Assembly: GCA_019915135.1 (NCBI GenBank)
Contig: JAHLMK010000012.1
Span: 744,001 to 808,000 of the forward strand
Reading direction: 5' to 3'
DNA: 64,000 bases
From: Strobilurus pachycystidiatus
Taxonomy: Eukaryota > Basidiomycota > Agaricomycetes > Agaricales > Physalacriaceae
Positions 53,238 to 64,000 of this stretch are shown here, one piece after another (the first letter of the stretch is position 1; the number at the start of each line of letters is the position of its first letter). The translations under genes were made by a program, and so were the position numbers. The notes beneath the pieces are model-generated. The model did no database searches, was not told where the DNA came from, and worked only from the letters and a program-made list of their open reading frames with translations.

Positions 53238-55054
53238 TCAATTGTTGCCATTACTACTGCCCTCGGGAACTCTGGTAGAGGAGGCAAATTTGTCCTTCAA
53301 CGCAGAGATGGACGGGGCGAAGAAGTACTCCCCACCACGAGGAACGACGAATTCAGCATCAGGAAGCTGCAAGTTCTGAACAAGGTTACTGGGGTCGGTC
53401 CCCGACAGAGAACGAATAGTGCCGGCCGGCGCCTGTCCAATGATCGCATCGAACCTTGAAAGTCGAAAACAACCAATTAGACCAATCACAGGCCGTCCTC
53501 AATCTTCATGCACTCACCCAGGGAGAGCACTGTGCGCACCCGGAGGGAAGTTGGTCTTATCGGCCCAGCTCTGCTGAATGAACTGGAACCCATCCGTGAT
53601 GCTGCTCGAGTAGCACACGAACAGCAAGCCGCGTCCATGTTTCGTCTGGTGGGACTTGCGTTCCTCCTCTGTCACCTCGGGGCCGAACTGTATTCCGCGG
53701 CGCGCAATGCGGCGGTTGTCAATGTTATTACCGGCGCCAAGCTTCTCGAGGTCGTCGCGCGGGAAGGTCTTGCGGACGTGGGCAGCGAAGGGGCAGCGGG
53801 ACTGGTCGTCTTGTTCGCCTGCGAAGCTGAAGTCGTTGCGCCTATGTAGATATGAGCATCTCGAAATACCTTGTCAGTGTCTGAGGGTATCTCACCTGTT
53901 AACATCCTGCGCGAGCACGGGATCATCCTTGAGCGGTGTGATATCGATTGGCGCTCCTACATGCAAGTCAGTTCCTCGTCATCACCAAGGCCTCACTGCA
54001 GACTTACCACTCTTCCACCGCCCAACCAACCTCGCACCCCTCAGCTCGCTGCCGTCCTCAGGTGACAACCCCGGCGCAACAACAGGGTTCTTCTCCAAAA
54101 AGTCGTCAAACTCTGGCACGCGCTGGAACAAGTAGCGGAACGTCAAGAAGCTGCCATCGACCGCCCAGGCGGGCCTTCCAGCAGCGCGGCTGTCCCCATC
54201 CTCACCAATGAGCAAGTTTCCTGCCTGGATCTGGTGAGGACCCGGAACGACGGGGTCGAAGCCGATGATGGAGGGGTTGGAGACGCCGTCCAAGAAGCCA
54301 AAGCTGGATCGATGTCAAATTGGAGGATGGAAGCTGCAAGCCAGAAAGACGTACTGCTCGTGTCCATTCTCCTTTCCAGGCCGGACGTCACCACGGAGGT
54401 GGGTGACTTCGTGGACACTTTGGCCTAGGATGTCTCGGACCTCTGACACGACACGGTCAGCAGACTGGTGGCAATCAGCAGCGACATCGATGACGATGTC
54501 GATCTTCTGCTTGAACGCGTTGTCCCAGTCGGGTACGAAGTTGTCACCCGAGCCAGTGCCTCTGTCTCCGAGGGTTTGTGCGTCCTTGAACTGACCACTA
54601 GCGAAGGCCGTATCATTGAGAGCGTCGGCGTCGGTGAATCCAAGCTGCCAAAGAGAGGCACATTAGTGCTGCTTAAATCGGAGAGCTATGATAGCACCAA
54701 TACCTTGTCGAGAGCGAAACGCGAGAAAGCGATGTTCACACCAGTCAAGGGGATAAGCTTCGGCTTCTCGCCGTACGGGGTCTGGCGCTTGTTCTTCTCG
54801 ATAGCATCGCGGTCCTGAAGGACTTGCCCAGTGGTCTTGACCACAGGCACTAGTTCCACCAAACGGTGCCGGAAGTCATCGACATCCTGGATCTGCAGGA
54901 AAAGGTAGGTCTCTGTCTTCTTCGGGAGACCGCTCCTGCAAAGGGTGTGAGAACGAAGAGGCGTCGAGGGAGAAGAGACAGCTTACAAGATATCACCCTG
55001 GATATCCTTGAGATTGAGAGCAGGCGGAGGCGTGGTGACAGGGACTTGGGACAT
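53238..55054 (-). CDS. DyP-type peroxidase
   Basis: A multi-exon gene of roughly 500 aa. The start LNLKDIQGDILSGLPKKTE is the conserved DyP N-terminal segment. The distal GXXDG motif is in HFGFLDGVSNPSI, with its Asp as acid-base residue. The heme-ligand His is in RCPFAAHVRK. FPGVINYQ-like LFVCYSSSITDGFQFIQQSW and VVPRGGEYFFAPS close the fold. DyPs oxidise dyes, phenolics and Mn(II) with hydrogen peroxide and contribute to lignin-related oxidation in white-rot fungi. No signal peptide is visible at the chosen ATG (MSQVPVTTPPPA). Secretion would need an N-terminal propeptide that I cannot see, or the protein is intracellular. The first intron separates DIL from SGLPKK. Confidence 0.92.
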
Positions 55055-55773
55055 ACTTAGTTACTGGGACCCTCAAATTCCAGGAAACCTTTTATCAGTC
55101 AGGAATACAGCCCCGTTTCATAATGAACCGTAATGGGCGGGCTCTGGTTGGCGCCACAAGGGACTAGTCGGTGCCATGTTCAGTCCGCGATCCATTGTGA
55201 CTGACACCCATCGATGATATCTAGTACCACATACCGAAACATCTTGTAGGCGCCTACGGGATGTCGTACAGCATCGACGCCACTTTAATGATGAGCTACA
55301 TTCTAGAGACGGCCCATGCGGGTAAATGTGAGAGAAAGGCATGTCCGACCACACAGGACAATACATTTCCCGCGCGCAACGTCAGGTCGGGAGAAGGCTT
55401 GATCTTCCTAGTAGTAGTGAATGGTGAGAACATCGGGCGGTCAAGCAGCCGAGTGTATTGAGACCTGGAGACCTGTGCAACGGGAGGACATGTGTGACCG
55501 TGAGACTGCATCCGATGGTACGCGAACGCCACGGAGCTATGATGAATCTGCAAGTTTCGGAAGGCCACGGCGGCTCTGGATTGCGTGATCGCATGCGAAA
55601 GAGACTGTCCTTGTCGACATACAAGCGTTGAAACGCGAATCTATAACGAGAGGATTAGTGGTACATGCGAGGTACACCAAATGAAGTTGTGCTTGCCAGA
55701 GACGTTAGTACCTGCGGAACAGCGATTTCATCGGAATATCAATGTAGATGGAATGTTGTTCATGATTCACTCG
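55055..55773. other. Intergenic 0.7 kb, DyP promoter
   Basis: DyP promoter plus SH3-gene 3' flank. No clear TATA box, and no recognised gene or repeat. Confidence 0.45.
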
Positions 55774-56609
55774 TTACAGCAGCTTGACATACGACGCGGG
55801 GAATAATCCTGATCTACCGTTTACCTCTCCTGTCCACCTTTGGGACAAAATTAGTTCTGTACACAGACGTAAACTTCCACGGCGCGTACCAATCTGCGGA
55901 GCTCTTCTCCGTGATCAAGACTCGCTGGTTGGCCTTGATATTCAAGTCCCCGGCCTCCTGCATACCAGTCAGATCGGCCTGATGGTGTGAGGTGAGGACG
56001 CACCGCCGAATCATAGTCATACAACACCTCGGCCCACTCTCCCGCAGGCACCTCTTGTTCTTGTTCTGGCTCTGGCTCCGGTTCCGCAGACACCGTCCGT
56101 CTCGGCGGAGGCGCATAGCTGCTCTTCGGCGCCGTAAACGCAGGCGGAGGTGGCGAGGTGGCGACGACGGGATTCCCCTTCTTCTTGCTCAGCGACGACG
56201 TGAGCATCGACATCTTCGACGTCGTGTCGACGTCCCCGAATCGCTATCAGATCGGATCGGGTCAGGTCGAGCGGCGGGTACGGGCACGGTGACAACGCAC
56301 CTTTGAGGAGATGAGTCCTGATGGTGTGCGGTCGGGCGGGGGCTGCGTCGGCGAGCGGCGGGGCGGGGCCCCGGGGACGTGCTGTCCCAAGGTGCTCGCT
56401 GCTGAGGCGAACTTGTTCATCGCGCTATGTACGTCGATCTGGGGGCCGCCAGATCCTCCGGTCAGTTTAGCCGCTAGCTCGGGGCGAGACTGGAAGTATC
56501 TGGACAACGGTCACTTGCTAGTAACATGCAAAGATATGACGCGAACGAACTCGTCCATGAGCGAGAAGAATGCATCTTTCTCTTGATATGAGAGATTCGT
56601 GAAGACCAT
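55774..56609 (-). CDS. SH3-domain adaptor protein
   Basis: Several exons; about 185 residues. The N-terminal helical segment VFTNLSYQEKDAFFSLMDEYF with SRPEL is typical of a fungal SH3 adaptor family. A Pro/Ser-rich linker with the PEPEPEQEQE stretch follows. The C-terminal SH3 domain has WAEVLYDYDSAEAGDLNIK (ALYDY motif), the DWWTGEVNGRSGLFPASYV core (WW and G-LFP-YV) and stop after KLL. SH3 domains bind PxxP ligands, usually in actin or endocytic assemblies. The core of the SH3 is interrupted by an intron between DW and WTGEV, which hides it in unspliced translation. Confidence 0.85.
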
Positions 56610-56817
56610 TTATGACGGTGACGCACTGAGATAGGTCGATCAGATTGCTTACGCTTTACTCGACACTCAGAAACTTGGAGGCCGGATGACAAGTCCGTAT
56701 CTCATATGTCGAGCAGGTGTAGTGGGCATGATGTGGCATACGCAGTAATGCATACAAGGTTTTGGCATGTAGAAACAAGGAAGACAAAAGTACCACAGTA
56801 GTAAAGTATATATCGAC

Positions 56818-57792
56818 TTAAACTTCCTTGACCTTGACGGTCCCACGTAGGAGACCAGTCTATCATACACAAGTCAACCATCCGAAGCGCAGGATATGTG
56901 ATGTAGAAACTTACCCGACGAGCAGCAATAAGACCGACTTTCTGTCCAGGAACAGCGGACCTGGCGATTGTTGAGGCCTTTCCGATATGCTGGTGGTTAC
57001 CACCACCGTGAGGATGGTCGACGGGGTTCATAGCAACACCACGAGTGCGGGGCCAGCTGCAAAGAGATGAGAAGATGAACAAGATAACCAACGAAGATAC
57101 GCACTTGTAACGCTTGGCCTTGTATTTGTGGTATGCCCGACCAGCCTTGAGCAGGGGCTTGTCGATACGTCCACCACCGGCAACAATTCCGACAGTCGCA
57201 CGGGCACCGCCGGCGACAGTCTTTTTGGCACCCGACGGCAGCCTTATGCGGGTCTTGTTCTCATCGGGGGAGTGTCCAATGACGGTGGCGTAGTTGCCAG
57301 AGGTACGGGCGAGCGCACCACGGTCGCCGACCTTCTCCTCGACGTTGCAGACAATGGTACCCTCAGGGCACTGGGAGATGGGGAGGACGTTGCCGACGTT
57401 AAGGGTGGCCTTCTTTCCGCAGTAGACGAAGGCGCCGGTGTGGAGACCCTCGGTAGCGATGAAGGTCTCTTTTCGGAGTTTGTAGCGGTAGGGATCACGG
57501 AAGACGACGCGGGCGAGGGGAGCACCACTGTATAGAGGTCAATCCAAGGCGAAATGACACATGGGTTGGGTGGGCACGTACCGGCCAGAGTCGTGGATGA
57601 TCTCCTTCACGATACCCCGGACGTAGCCATTGCGCTCGGCAAAGTCGAGAGCACGCAGGCGGGCGGGGTTCTTGTTCAAGTGGGTGTGCGACTTGAACTG
57701 CAGGGGGAATTCAATAAATCGGATATCTTGATAGAGCCCAAGAGACGTACGATGGCGTGCGAGCGCCTTTGTGTCCTGATAACCCGACCCAT
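56818..57792 (-). CDS. RPL2: 60S ribosomal protein uL2
   Basis: Exons 57792-57751, 57697-57582, 57527-57105, 57056-56915 and 56859-56818 give 255 codons, 254 aa, as in yeast L2. The start [48 protein letters not shown] and [20 protein letters not shown] are universally conserved; the last includes the His required for peptidyl-transferase-centre assembly. The protein ends TVKVKEV. uL2 binds domain IV of the large-subunit rRNA. Confidence 0.96.
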
Positions 57793-58394
57793 CGTTTAAT
57801 CTGCAAGGAGAGAGAGTATAAGCGTCCGGAATGGGATTTGGAGGGGGAGGATGCAAGAGGGAAAATTTCGATGCGCCAAGGTCATCCAATCGTTGTGTCG
57901 CCAATCCAGCCCATTCCGCCCAGATTTTCCAGCGTTTTTCGCGACAGAAACTTGGCGGCACCGGATCCGTTCACGAAGCAGCATAGCAGCGGGGGGAGGG
58001 ACTCACTTGAAACCGTTGGAGAGAGCGCTGAGTGCGACGACCAGCAGACTCAAGTCGGTCGCGATGTCTTTGCCAAACAGAGCCACGCGGAGTGCGGGCC
58101 GGGCTCCGATGCCCACTTTCGTGGCGACGCGCTCATTCAAACTGCTGCTTTCTTTGGATACGGACGCGTTGGTATTGTACAAGGTAAATATCGCAGAAAC
58201 AGGCAAGCCGACAAACAGCGGTCATCACTCGAAGCACGCTCTGTCGTCCCAAGGCGACATCACCTCACAGGGCGTCCGAGTCGAGTTGAAGTACCGTCGC
58301 GTCATTGGCACGACGTTGGATGACAAGGAGTACAAGCCGGTCTGTCTATCCAAATGGTTGTACGTACTATGTACATAGGAGGAGAAGTTACGTC
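57793..58394. other. uL2 promoter region, open frames but no gene called
   Basis: GC-rich stretch open in several frames on both strands (for example 57851-58378 plus, 58003-58206 minus). None starts at an ATG with a recognised family or consistent splice sites. I read it as promoter and leader of uL2. Confidence 0.4.
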
Positions 58395-58538
58395 TGACTA
58401 CAAGTAGTATGACCTTCTAAGCGTTGTAGTGACGAGACTCCTACAATTCGGTCATTAGGTGACAATCAACGCTTTCTGAAGGACTGACATTCAATCCTTC
58501 CGAATCCTCATTGCGGCTATGGTCAGAGTACGCCTCTC

Positions 58539-59938
58539 TTAGCATGATAGCAGTGACAGAATCGGACTGTCCGACTGAAGCGGGCCCAGATCACTCGCGG
58601 AACCGTCGCCGTTATCTGAGTCGCGGACGAGGTAACTCGGAATTGAGCTCATATAGACCGTATCGGAGGGATTGTGAGTTGTGCGCCCGCCCACAATCTG
58701 GAATCGGGAGTTCAGCATGACGAGGGTAGTATTTGAGTAGAGGTTTGGCAAAATCAGAGCGGGGGTGACGGAATATGTATGGCCTGGAAAGGCATAGAGC
58801 AGGATAAAAGTGCAGATAGCGACCACAGCTGGATCATACATTCAACGACAAGATAATGAATCATGTTTACAAGCATACCAGTCACAGTTCCAGTTTTGAT
58901 AGTCAAGTGGACAAGCTTAGACACCAAGACTTGTGTATGACGGAAGCCAGTGTTGCTTTTGAGGAGCTGCTGCCTCTGTCAGCAATGAAGCAGGAGCATA
59001 TCAAGAGGTACAGACATAGTATGTCATAGAAGCAGCAATGGTAATGTCACTGAGAGCGGAAGCACCATAGCACAGCTGTGAATATTCAATAATTTGGAAG
59101 AATTGGATGACAAGTAACATACACCAACAACAATGGAAATCCTGTGGTTGTCCAGGTATGTCAAGTTTCCAGCTACACACAATGTTTGAGTTGAGCACCT
59201 CATTGAGACCAAAGAACACCACAGACCCATGAGAATGAAGACACCATTGATAAAGGCACATGTAGTGCTAGCCAAGGAAATCTGGGTAGACAGGTCAAAG
59301 CTTAGGTGATATTGAGAGAAAAAGATGTAGAAGAATACCACAAAAATGAAGAGTGGGATTTTCCAAGACTTTGAGAGCAGTCTGATGCGATAAGCATAGA
59401 AAGTTTGCCCAATCAGGGAAACTAAGAAAATGGTCAGTCTGCCAGGGAATCTGAGAGATGGATATCATACTCAGACCACTCAGTATTGGCACAGTCAGCC
59501 AGTCCAAGTGATTGTCCGTCAGAGCCTGGATGTTTCCAAAACCATAGCCAAATCTGAGAAACTCGTCATGTGTGACCAATATTGTCTGAACAAGCTCAAT
59601 GGTGTAGATGCCATAGACAAGACACTTGATGAAAGGCTTGTCTTTTGGAAATGCCTCATAGTAGAGATCTGTACACTGATCAGCTAAGATAACAGCCAGG
59701 TAAAACAAGCAAACAGCATTGAACAGTCAGTGTTCCAAAAAGGCCCCAATGCAAGAGAACTGCCACTAGCTTGGCGGTGGGATCAATACATGGAAGCGCA
59801 CGGCTTGTTTAAGAGCACATACCTGAGGTCCCGTCCTAAGCATGACTCAATCAGTGATATTCGCAACAGTGAATGATACCTGAGGGCTTACAGCTCGACA
59901 ATGTTGATGCCAGGAGGAAGCGCACTGACAGATGTCAT
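58539..59938 (-). CDS. DUF6534-type multi-TM protein (intact copy B)
   Basis: About eight or nine exons. Start MTSVSALPPGINIVEL, then LLHWGLFGTLTVQC with YLYYEAFPKDKPFIKC, YTIELVQTILVTHDEFLRFGYGF, LIGQTFYAYRIRLLSKSW, ASALSDITIAASMTYY, the AVVAICTFILLYAFPGHTYS helix and TPALILPNLYSNT with LNSRFQIVGGR. This order of helices and the FYAYRI / TPALILP / LNSR signatures match the DUF6534 domain abundant in Agaricomycetes. Function unknown. The TATA box is 45 bp upstream. The exact exon 5/6 boundary is uncertain because the intron candidate GTATTC..CCCAG could also be read through in frame. Confidence 0.75.
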
Positions 59939-59982
59939 GATCTCAAACGGTTCACAGGGGGGATACAACAAGAAAGAGCCGG

Positions 59983-59990
59983 TATATATA
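59983..59990 (-). promoter_or_regulatory. TATA box of intact DUF6534 gene
   Basis: TATATATA, 45 bp upstream of the ATG at 59938, in a block identical to that before the pseudogene copy. Confidence 0.6.
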
Positions 59991-60540
59991 CAATCTTAGG
60001 AACTCGTACCCGAGAGACTCGGATGGTGGCCATTCGTGTTTGGTGCCATGAGTTGAAGACACTGCCCAATGATCACCTCGGCCTCATGGCACCGATCGCG
60101 ATACGTTCCGCTTCCCCCGGCCGGATGCCCGCGAACATAGAAGTAAATTGCTCGAATTTTATTGGAACTTGTAGGATAAGTGATACAAGTGTGATACACA
60201 ACAACACAGAACTCAGATGAGCGTGCACGAGAGCCTACAGGACGCTTGGACCTGGGATGGCCTGCCGTCTCGCCATTTATGTCACTGCGCGAAGTCCTAC
60301 AGCGGCAGTGTTTGCGCGTTGATCGCTTGTTGCTCAGCGGCCTGAGGAGATAAAGTGGTTATGTTGGAGGTCTATTCATCGTGTCCTTCTGTACTCTGGC
60401 GTCCGGCAATCAGGGAAGGCTCGTGTCGAGTATATATATATGGACGCATCTACTTCTTTGATGAACCATGGTGGCCTCAATTGTACACGTCGGTATAGAG
60501 AATCCGGGAGTGCAGTCTAGGCTGTGTTCATTCGAATGTT

Positions 60541-60854
60541 CAGAGGCAAGAGCGGCGATTACCCTACTGTAGGGGAGTGGAGATGTACTGTAGCTTCACA
60601 GAATCTCGAGCGCCACTCAGTCAGGCAATCGATCAGGTCATTGAGCGTTTTTGTAGAGTGGCGTCGAGAGAGTGGCGTCGAGTGAATCGGAGTGATCGTC
60701 GGTCGATCCGACTCGATCGAGTTGCGCTATTACCCAATTCGGGGTTACTTTGTCTCTAAATCCGCTCGGCATCAAATTTCAGTGCTACCGGCTTGATCAA
60801 ATTCCTTTCCGAGTGAGATTGAAGACACGTTACACTTGACTCTCACCGCTGGGA
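60541..60854. other. Spacer before glucosidase II beta gene
   Basis: Promoter and leader only. A short repeated AGAGTGGCGTCGAG motif occurs at about 60655-60680. No gene. Confidence 0.4.
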
Positions 60855-62941
60855 ATGATTCCCTGGCTGCTGCTCTTCTCACTGCGCGTCGCGCTCGCCG
60901 CCGACATTGCTGGCGTACCACCGAAACTGCAGGCCAGCTATGCGCCTTCATCGTCGGGGAACTGGAAGTGCTTGGACGGGTCGAAGGAGATCCCCTGGAA
61001 GTTCGTCAATGACGACTCGTGCGACTGTCCCGACGGCAGTGATGAGCCAGGTTTGACGCGTCTTGACCGTCTATGGACTGCGACTGAGTGACTGCAGGCA
61101 CCGGCGCCTGCCCAGAGACATATTTCTATTGCCGGAACGAGGGTCATATTGGCGCGAGCATCCCGAGTTCGAGAGTGAAGGATGGGCTGTGTGGTGCGTG
61201 TTGATTAGGTCCTCAAGTTTTGAAACCAATTCGTTCCGCAATAGAACTTGAATGCTGTGATGGGTCGGACGAACGACCAGGCGTGTGTACAAATGTCTGC
61301 GCCGAAGTTGGAACGGCGTACAGAAAGAAGCGCGCCGAGGAGCTGAAGATACAGAAAACAGTCAATCCTATTGCTGCTATGTTGATATTTGACTGACTAT
61401 GTTTAAGGGAGCCAAAATACGTTCCACGTACATCACATTCGCCGGGAAGGAGAAGAAGCGTCTTGAGACTGTCATTTCGACAACAACAGCAGAAATTGCC
61501 GTCCGCGAGAAGGAAGTTGCCAGATTGCAAGGTATGGATGTGTAATGTTTCACCACATTCCCGACGTTAAAGATTAGCAGACATCGCCGACCGTACCGAA
61601 TCCATGTCTGCTACAGAGCTTGAGTACAAGAAAGAATCTCGTACGTGATATATTCTTGCCTAGCGGACTATCCAATAATAACCTTTACCGATCACTCACA
61701 TCTCCTCCAGCTCTCTACCAGTCCATTATCAAACACCAGGCCGCCCTTAAGTCACTACAGCGCGAACACAAGAAGCACCTAGAACGCGAAAAGACACTCA
61801 GCGAAATTTTCGATACCCTTCGTACCAGCTACAATCCCAACTACCAGGACATGGCCGTGCTCGACGCTGTCCGTGGATGGGAATACCTCGCTGGTCTTCC
61901 TCACATCAACGATGTCGGCAAGGACGCGTCGGATGACAAAGAAGAAGCAGAAGGAGGGGACGAAGTCAATTCCGAGGAGGAGGCCATTGCCGAAGGCGAA
62001 TGGACCGCCGAGGAACTGGAGAAGGACTTACCCAAGCTCCTCAAGACCGACTATGTGTCGTTGTTGCTCGAGCATGACGAACACGTCAGGGCTCCTGCTG
62101 AAGGCTCTCTGCGTATGTGCCTTGCATTCCTTCTGTCATGCCTTCTCATAAAGTCGAGCAGTCTTTGAACTATCAAACTACATACCTGATAGCGTCCTTC
62201 CTCAATACGAGGACTTCAAGGACACGCTTGTGGGCTGGCTAGAGACTATCGGTATCATTCGCCCTGGCGCTAGCACCTCTTCAGGTTTGTTCCACTCATG
62301 CCATCAAACGTCTGTACTCACATCATAACCAGAAGCGACCCAGGCCCAGCACGCGCTTACGGAAGCAAAGAATGCGCTGAAAAAGGTCGATACTGAGCGC
62401 AACCGAGCGTTTGAGGACCAGGCCAGATTACAGGATCCCACAGGGTTCGGCTCCCAGGGAGAATGGAAGAAGCTGGACGGCACTTGCCTCGAGAAAGACA
62501 TGGGAGATTACACCTATGAAGTATGTCTGTTCGGCAGCGCAAAGCAGAAGCCCAACAAGGGTGGAACGACGTTCAACCTGGGGTAAAGCGTTGCTCTATT
62601 CATCTCGAGTGCATACACTGATAGCACTGCTTGTAGAAAATTCGAGTCGTGGAACAAGGACGCTGAACCAGGAACCCCAGAATACTACCAGAAGCAGATG
62701 TATACCAAGGGCACCAAGTGCTGGAACGGACCCGAACGCAGCCTCGTAGTGAGTTTCAATCGTAACTTCGCTCCCGTAAATCATCTAAACCATCTTGCAG
62801 TTGGTATTGGCCTGTGGGACGGAGAATGCGATACATACGGTAGCTGAGTTGGAGAAGTGTCAGTACCAGTTCACGGGCACATCGCCTGCCCTGTGTCTGC
62901 CTGTCTCTGGGAACGGCGAGGCGAACCACGAGGAGTTGTAG
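60855..62941 (+). CDS. GTB1: Glucosidase II beta subunit
   Basis: Multi-exon ER protein of roughly 500 aa. A signal peptide (MIPWLLLFSLRVALAA) is followed by two LDL-receptor class A-like Cys/Asp motifs (DDSCDCPDGSDEPG and ECCDGSDERPG), which bind calcium in this subunit. A central coiled coil of Glu/Lys-rich repeats comes next, then an acidic stretch (DDKEEAEGGDEVNSEEE). The C-terminal MRH (mannose-6-phosphate-receptor-homology) domain has KKLDGTCLEKDMGDYTYEVCLF...FNLGKFESWNKD and CWNGPERSLVLVLACG. The protein ends HEEL, an HDEL-like ER-retention signal. It pairs with the catalytic alpha subunit to trim glucose from N-glycans for glycoprotein quality control. Confidence 0.93.
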
Positions 62942-63186
62942 ACAAAAATATACAGTTGTACTTTGCCTTCACGCATCCATTTTAATCGATGACGAGGACC
63001 GCCGCCACCAAGTTGTGTGATACAAATTCTTTTTACATTCCTGGACTGAACGAAGAGCAAAGCAAACAAACAAAAAAAGGAACATGATAATGGATAGTAG
63101 TGAACTGAACGTCGAATGTCGTCAAGTATAAACAAATGCAAAAAAAACGGGAGAATATGTACAGTATAGACAAAAATAGTAAGCGG

Positions 63187-64000
63187 CTACTGCGTCCAGT
63201 TGAAATCGAGGTCGCCGGACATGGACATATCCATGTTCGGCGTGTTTTGGGTATGTGTGCCAGGCGTCGCAGACATATGTCGCGGCGTTTGTGCCATCAT
63301 GTCCATGGAACCACCGGGGGAGTCGAATGGATACCCACCACTCATCCCACCGCCACCACCACCACCCATTCCGCCGCCGGTCACGCCCCAGTTGTTCTGC
63401 CCTCCAGCTGTCGGCGACGGTGCGCCAAAGCCAGCACTAGGCGGTCTCGACATGCCCGAGCCAGGACCATTCCCGAACCCGCCCATCTGCTGCTGCTGCT
63501 GCCAGTTCATCTGCTGTTGGCTAAACTGACCAGGGTTGGGACGTTGTTGTTGTTGATGCTGCTGCTGCTGCTGCTGCTGTTGCTGCATCATCATGCGCTG
63601 GAAGTCTTCATGGTTGCCCATGGAAGATCGCATGCGAGGTGTCATAGGCGAAGACGCGCCGTCGGACGGAGACCTAGTGCTGCGTGCGATCCCTGGTATC
63701 GCAGAATTCGAACGCAAGGCCGGGAAATTATCCGTTGTGCCGCCAATCTGAGGAGACGCCATCTGAGAGGGCTGAGTCGGCTGTTGTTGTTGTTGTTGTT
63801 GCTGCTGCTGCTGTCGAACCCGCTCCTGCTCCATTCGCATTCTCTCCTGCTGCTGCTGGAAGAGCATCTGCTGCTGCTGCTGGGGCGTCATCTGTTGCGG
63901 ATTCATCCCTCCCATACCCTGGAATCCCTGCTGAGATGGTGCCTGATTCCGTGATTGCTGTTGCTGCTGCTGCATGAACATCAGCTGTCGCTGATTCATC
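63187..64000 (-). CDS. Gln-rich protein, C-terminal part, cut by window edge
   Basis: The frame is open from the right edge to a stop at 63187, 270 codons visible. It has five Gln-rich blocks (CAG/CAA mixed), Met/Gly/Pro-rich linkers, a Gly run (GGGMGGGGGGGMSGG) and a C-terminal acidic/aromatic end, LDFNWTQ. No folded domain is in view. Such composition is common in transcription co-activators and chromatin-remodelling subunits, but I cannot name the family without the N-terminal part. Convergent with the glucosidase gene. Confidence 0.7.
   Translation of the reverse strand, partial: MNQRQLMFMQQQQQQSRNQAPSQQGFQGMGGMNPQQMTPQQQQQMLFQQQQERMRMEQERVRQQQQQQQQQQQPTQPSQMASPQIGGTTDNFPALRSNSAIPGIARSTRSPSDGASSPMTPRMRSSMGNHEDFQRMMMQQQQQQQQQHQQQQRPNPGQFSQQQMNWQQQQQMGGFGNGPGSGMSRPPSAGFGAPSPTAGGQNNWGVTGGGMGGGGGGGMSGGYPFDSPGGSMDMMAQTPRHMSATPGTHTQNTPNMDMSMSGDLDFNWTQ

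Larger units (their letters stand above)
58395..60540 (-). repeat. Inverted segmental duplication, arm B
   Basis: Counterpart of 28595-30755 on the opposite strand, about 28 kb away. Homology covers 600 bp of 5' flank, the TATA box, the gene and about 130 bp of 3' flank. Confidence 0.75.

Noticed and set aside
58003..58206. Minus-strand 67-codon frame upstream of uL2
   Set aside because: Begins at TTG after a stop, with no acceptor site to make it an internal exon.
57851..58378. Long open frames on both strands upstream of uL2
   Set aside because: Open in several frames because of GC-rich composition; no ATG-initiated frame with recognised features or coherent introns.
63136..63999. Leu/His-rich plus-strand ORF at the right edge
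   Set aside because: Shadow of the polyglutamine frame on the minus strand.
1..64000. CRISPR array or prokaryotic operon structure
   Set aside because: Spliceosomal introns throughout and no regularly spaced repeats; the window is eukaryotic nuclear DNA.

Overview
This window comes from a filamentous basidiomycete fungus, most likely an Agaricomycete. Almost every gene is broken by several 45-60 nt introns with fungal GT/CTRAC/AG signals. The gene set also fits: basidiomycete-type families (DUF6534, DUF6699, many F-box/leucine-rich proteins, a 7TM orphan) and wood-decay enzymes (an AA14-type copper monooxygenase and a DyP peroxidase). The sequence is nuclear and gene-dense, with about one gene per 2.3 kb. 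I saw no tRNA, rRNA or CRISPR array. Exon chains were read by eye; where I checked the exon sum it was divisible by three, and I say so in the entries.

Layout. 0-8 kb: an F-box gene cut by the left edge, the nucleolar GTPase NUG1/GRN1, a Tra2-like SR splicing protein, ribosomal protein eL18, a possible small secreted Cys peptide and a MARVEL-type 4-TM protein. 8-17 kb: a large Ser/Thr-rich single-pass cell-surface protein, an FGGY sugar kinase and the lysophospholipid acyltransferase ALE1. 17-26 kb: a probable specialised-metabolism block containing a proline-iminopeptidase-like hydrolase, a BAHD (HXXXD) acyltransferase and a 1,547-residue NRPS-like enzyme. The last has an acyl-CoA-synthetase-type adenylation domain, a carrier domain and a membrane-embedded C-terminus with three left-handed beta-helix (hexapeptide) modules, an order resembling the Pls-type polylysine synthetases. 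26-31.4 kb: a repeat-rich island with degenerate tandem units, two ~400 bp direct repeats and a decayed DUF6534 gene.

31.9-46 kb: the AA14-type monooxygenase, a COG2907 FAD oxidoreductase, a 7TM protein, an F-box/LRR protein, a Kre9/Knh1-like GPI protein, a 392 bp MITE with a perfect 8 bp target duplication, SET5 and another F-box gene. 46-58 kb: ERG2 (C-8 sterol isomerase), a DUF6699 protein, a DUF3445 heme-dependent N-demethylase-like protein, a probable non-autonomous transposon with dense ACTT subterminal repeats, a small single-TM protein, a DyP peroxidase, an SH3 adaptor and ribosomal protein uL2. 58.4-64 kb: an intact DUF6534 gene in inverted orientation to the decayed copy 28 kb away (about 2.15 kb arms), glucosidase II beta subunit, and the C-terminus of a Gln-rich probable nuclear protein cut by the right edge.

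Most promising for something new: the NRPS-like/BAHD/hydrolase block at 17.3-25.9 kb, the MITE at 42.0 kb, the ACTT-repeat element at 50.5-51.9 kb, and the inverted DUF6534 duplication with one arm pseudogenised between direct repeats.
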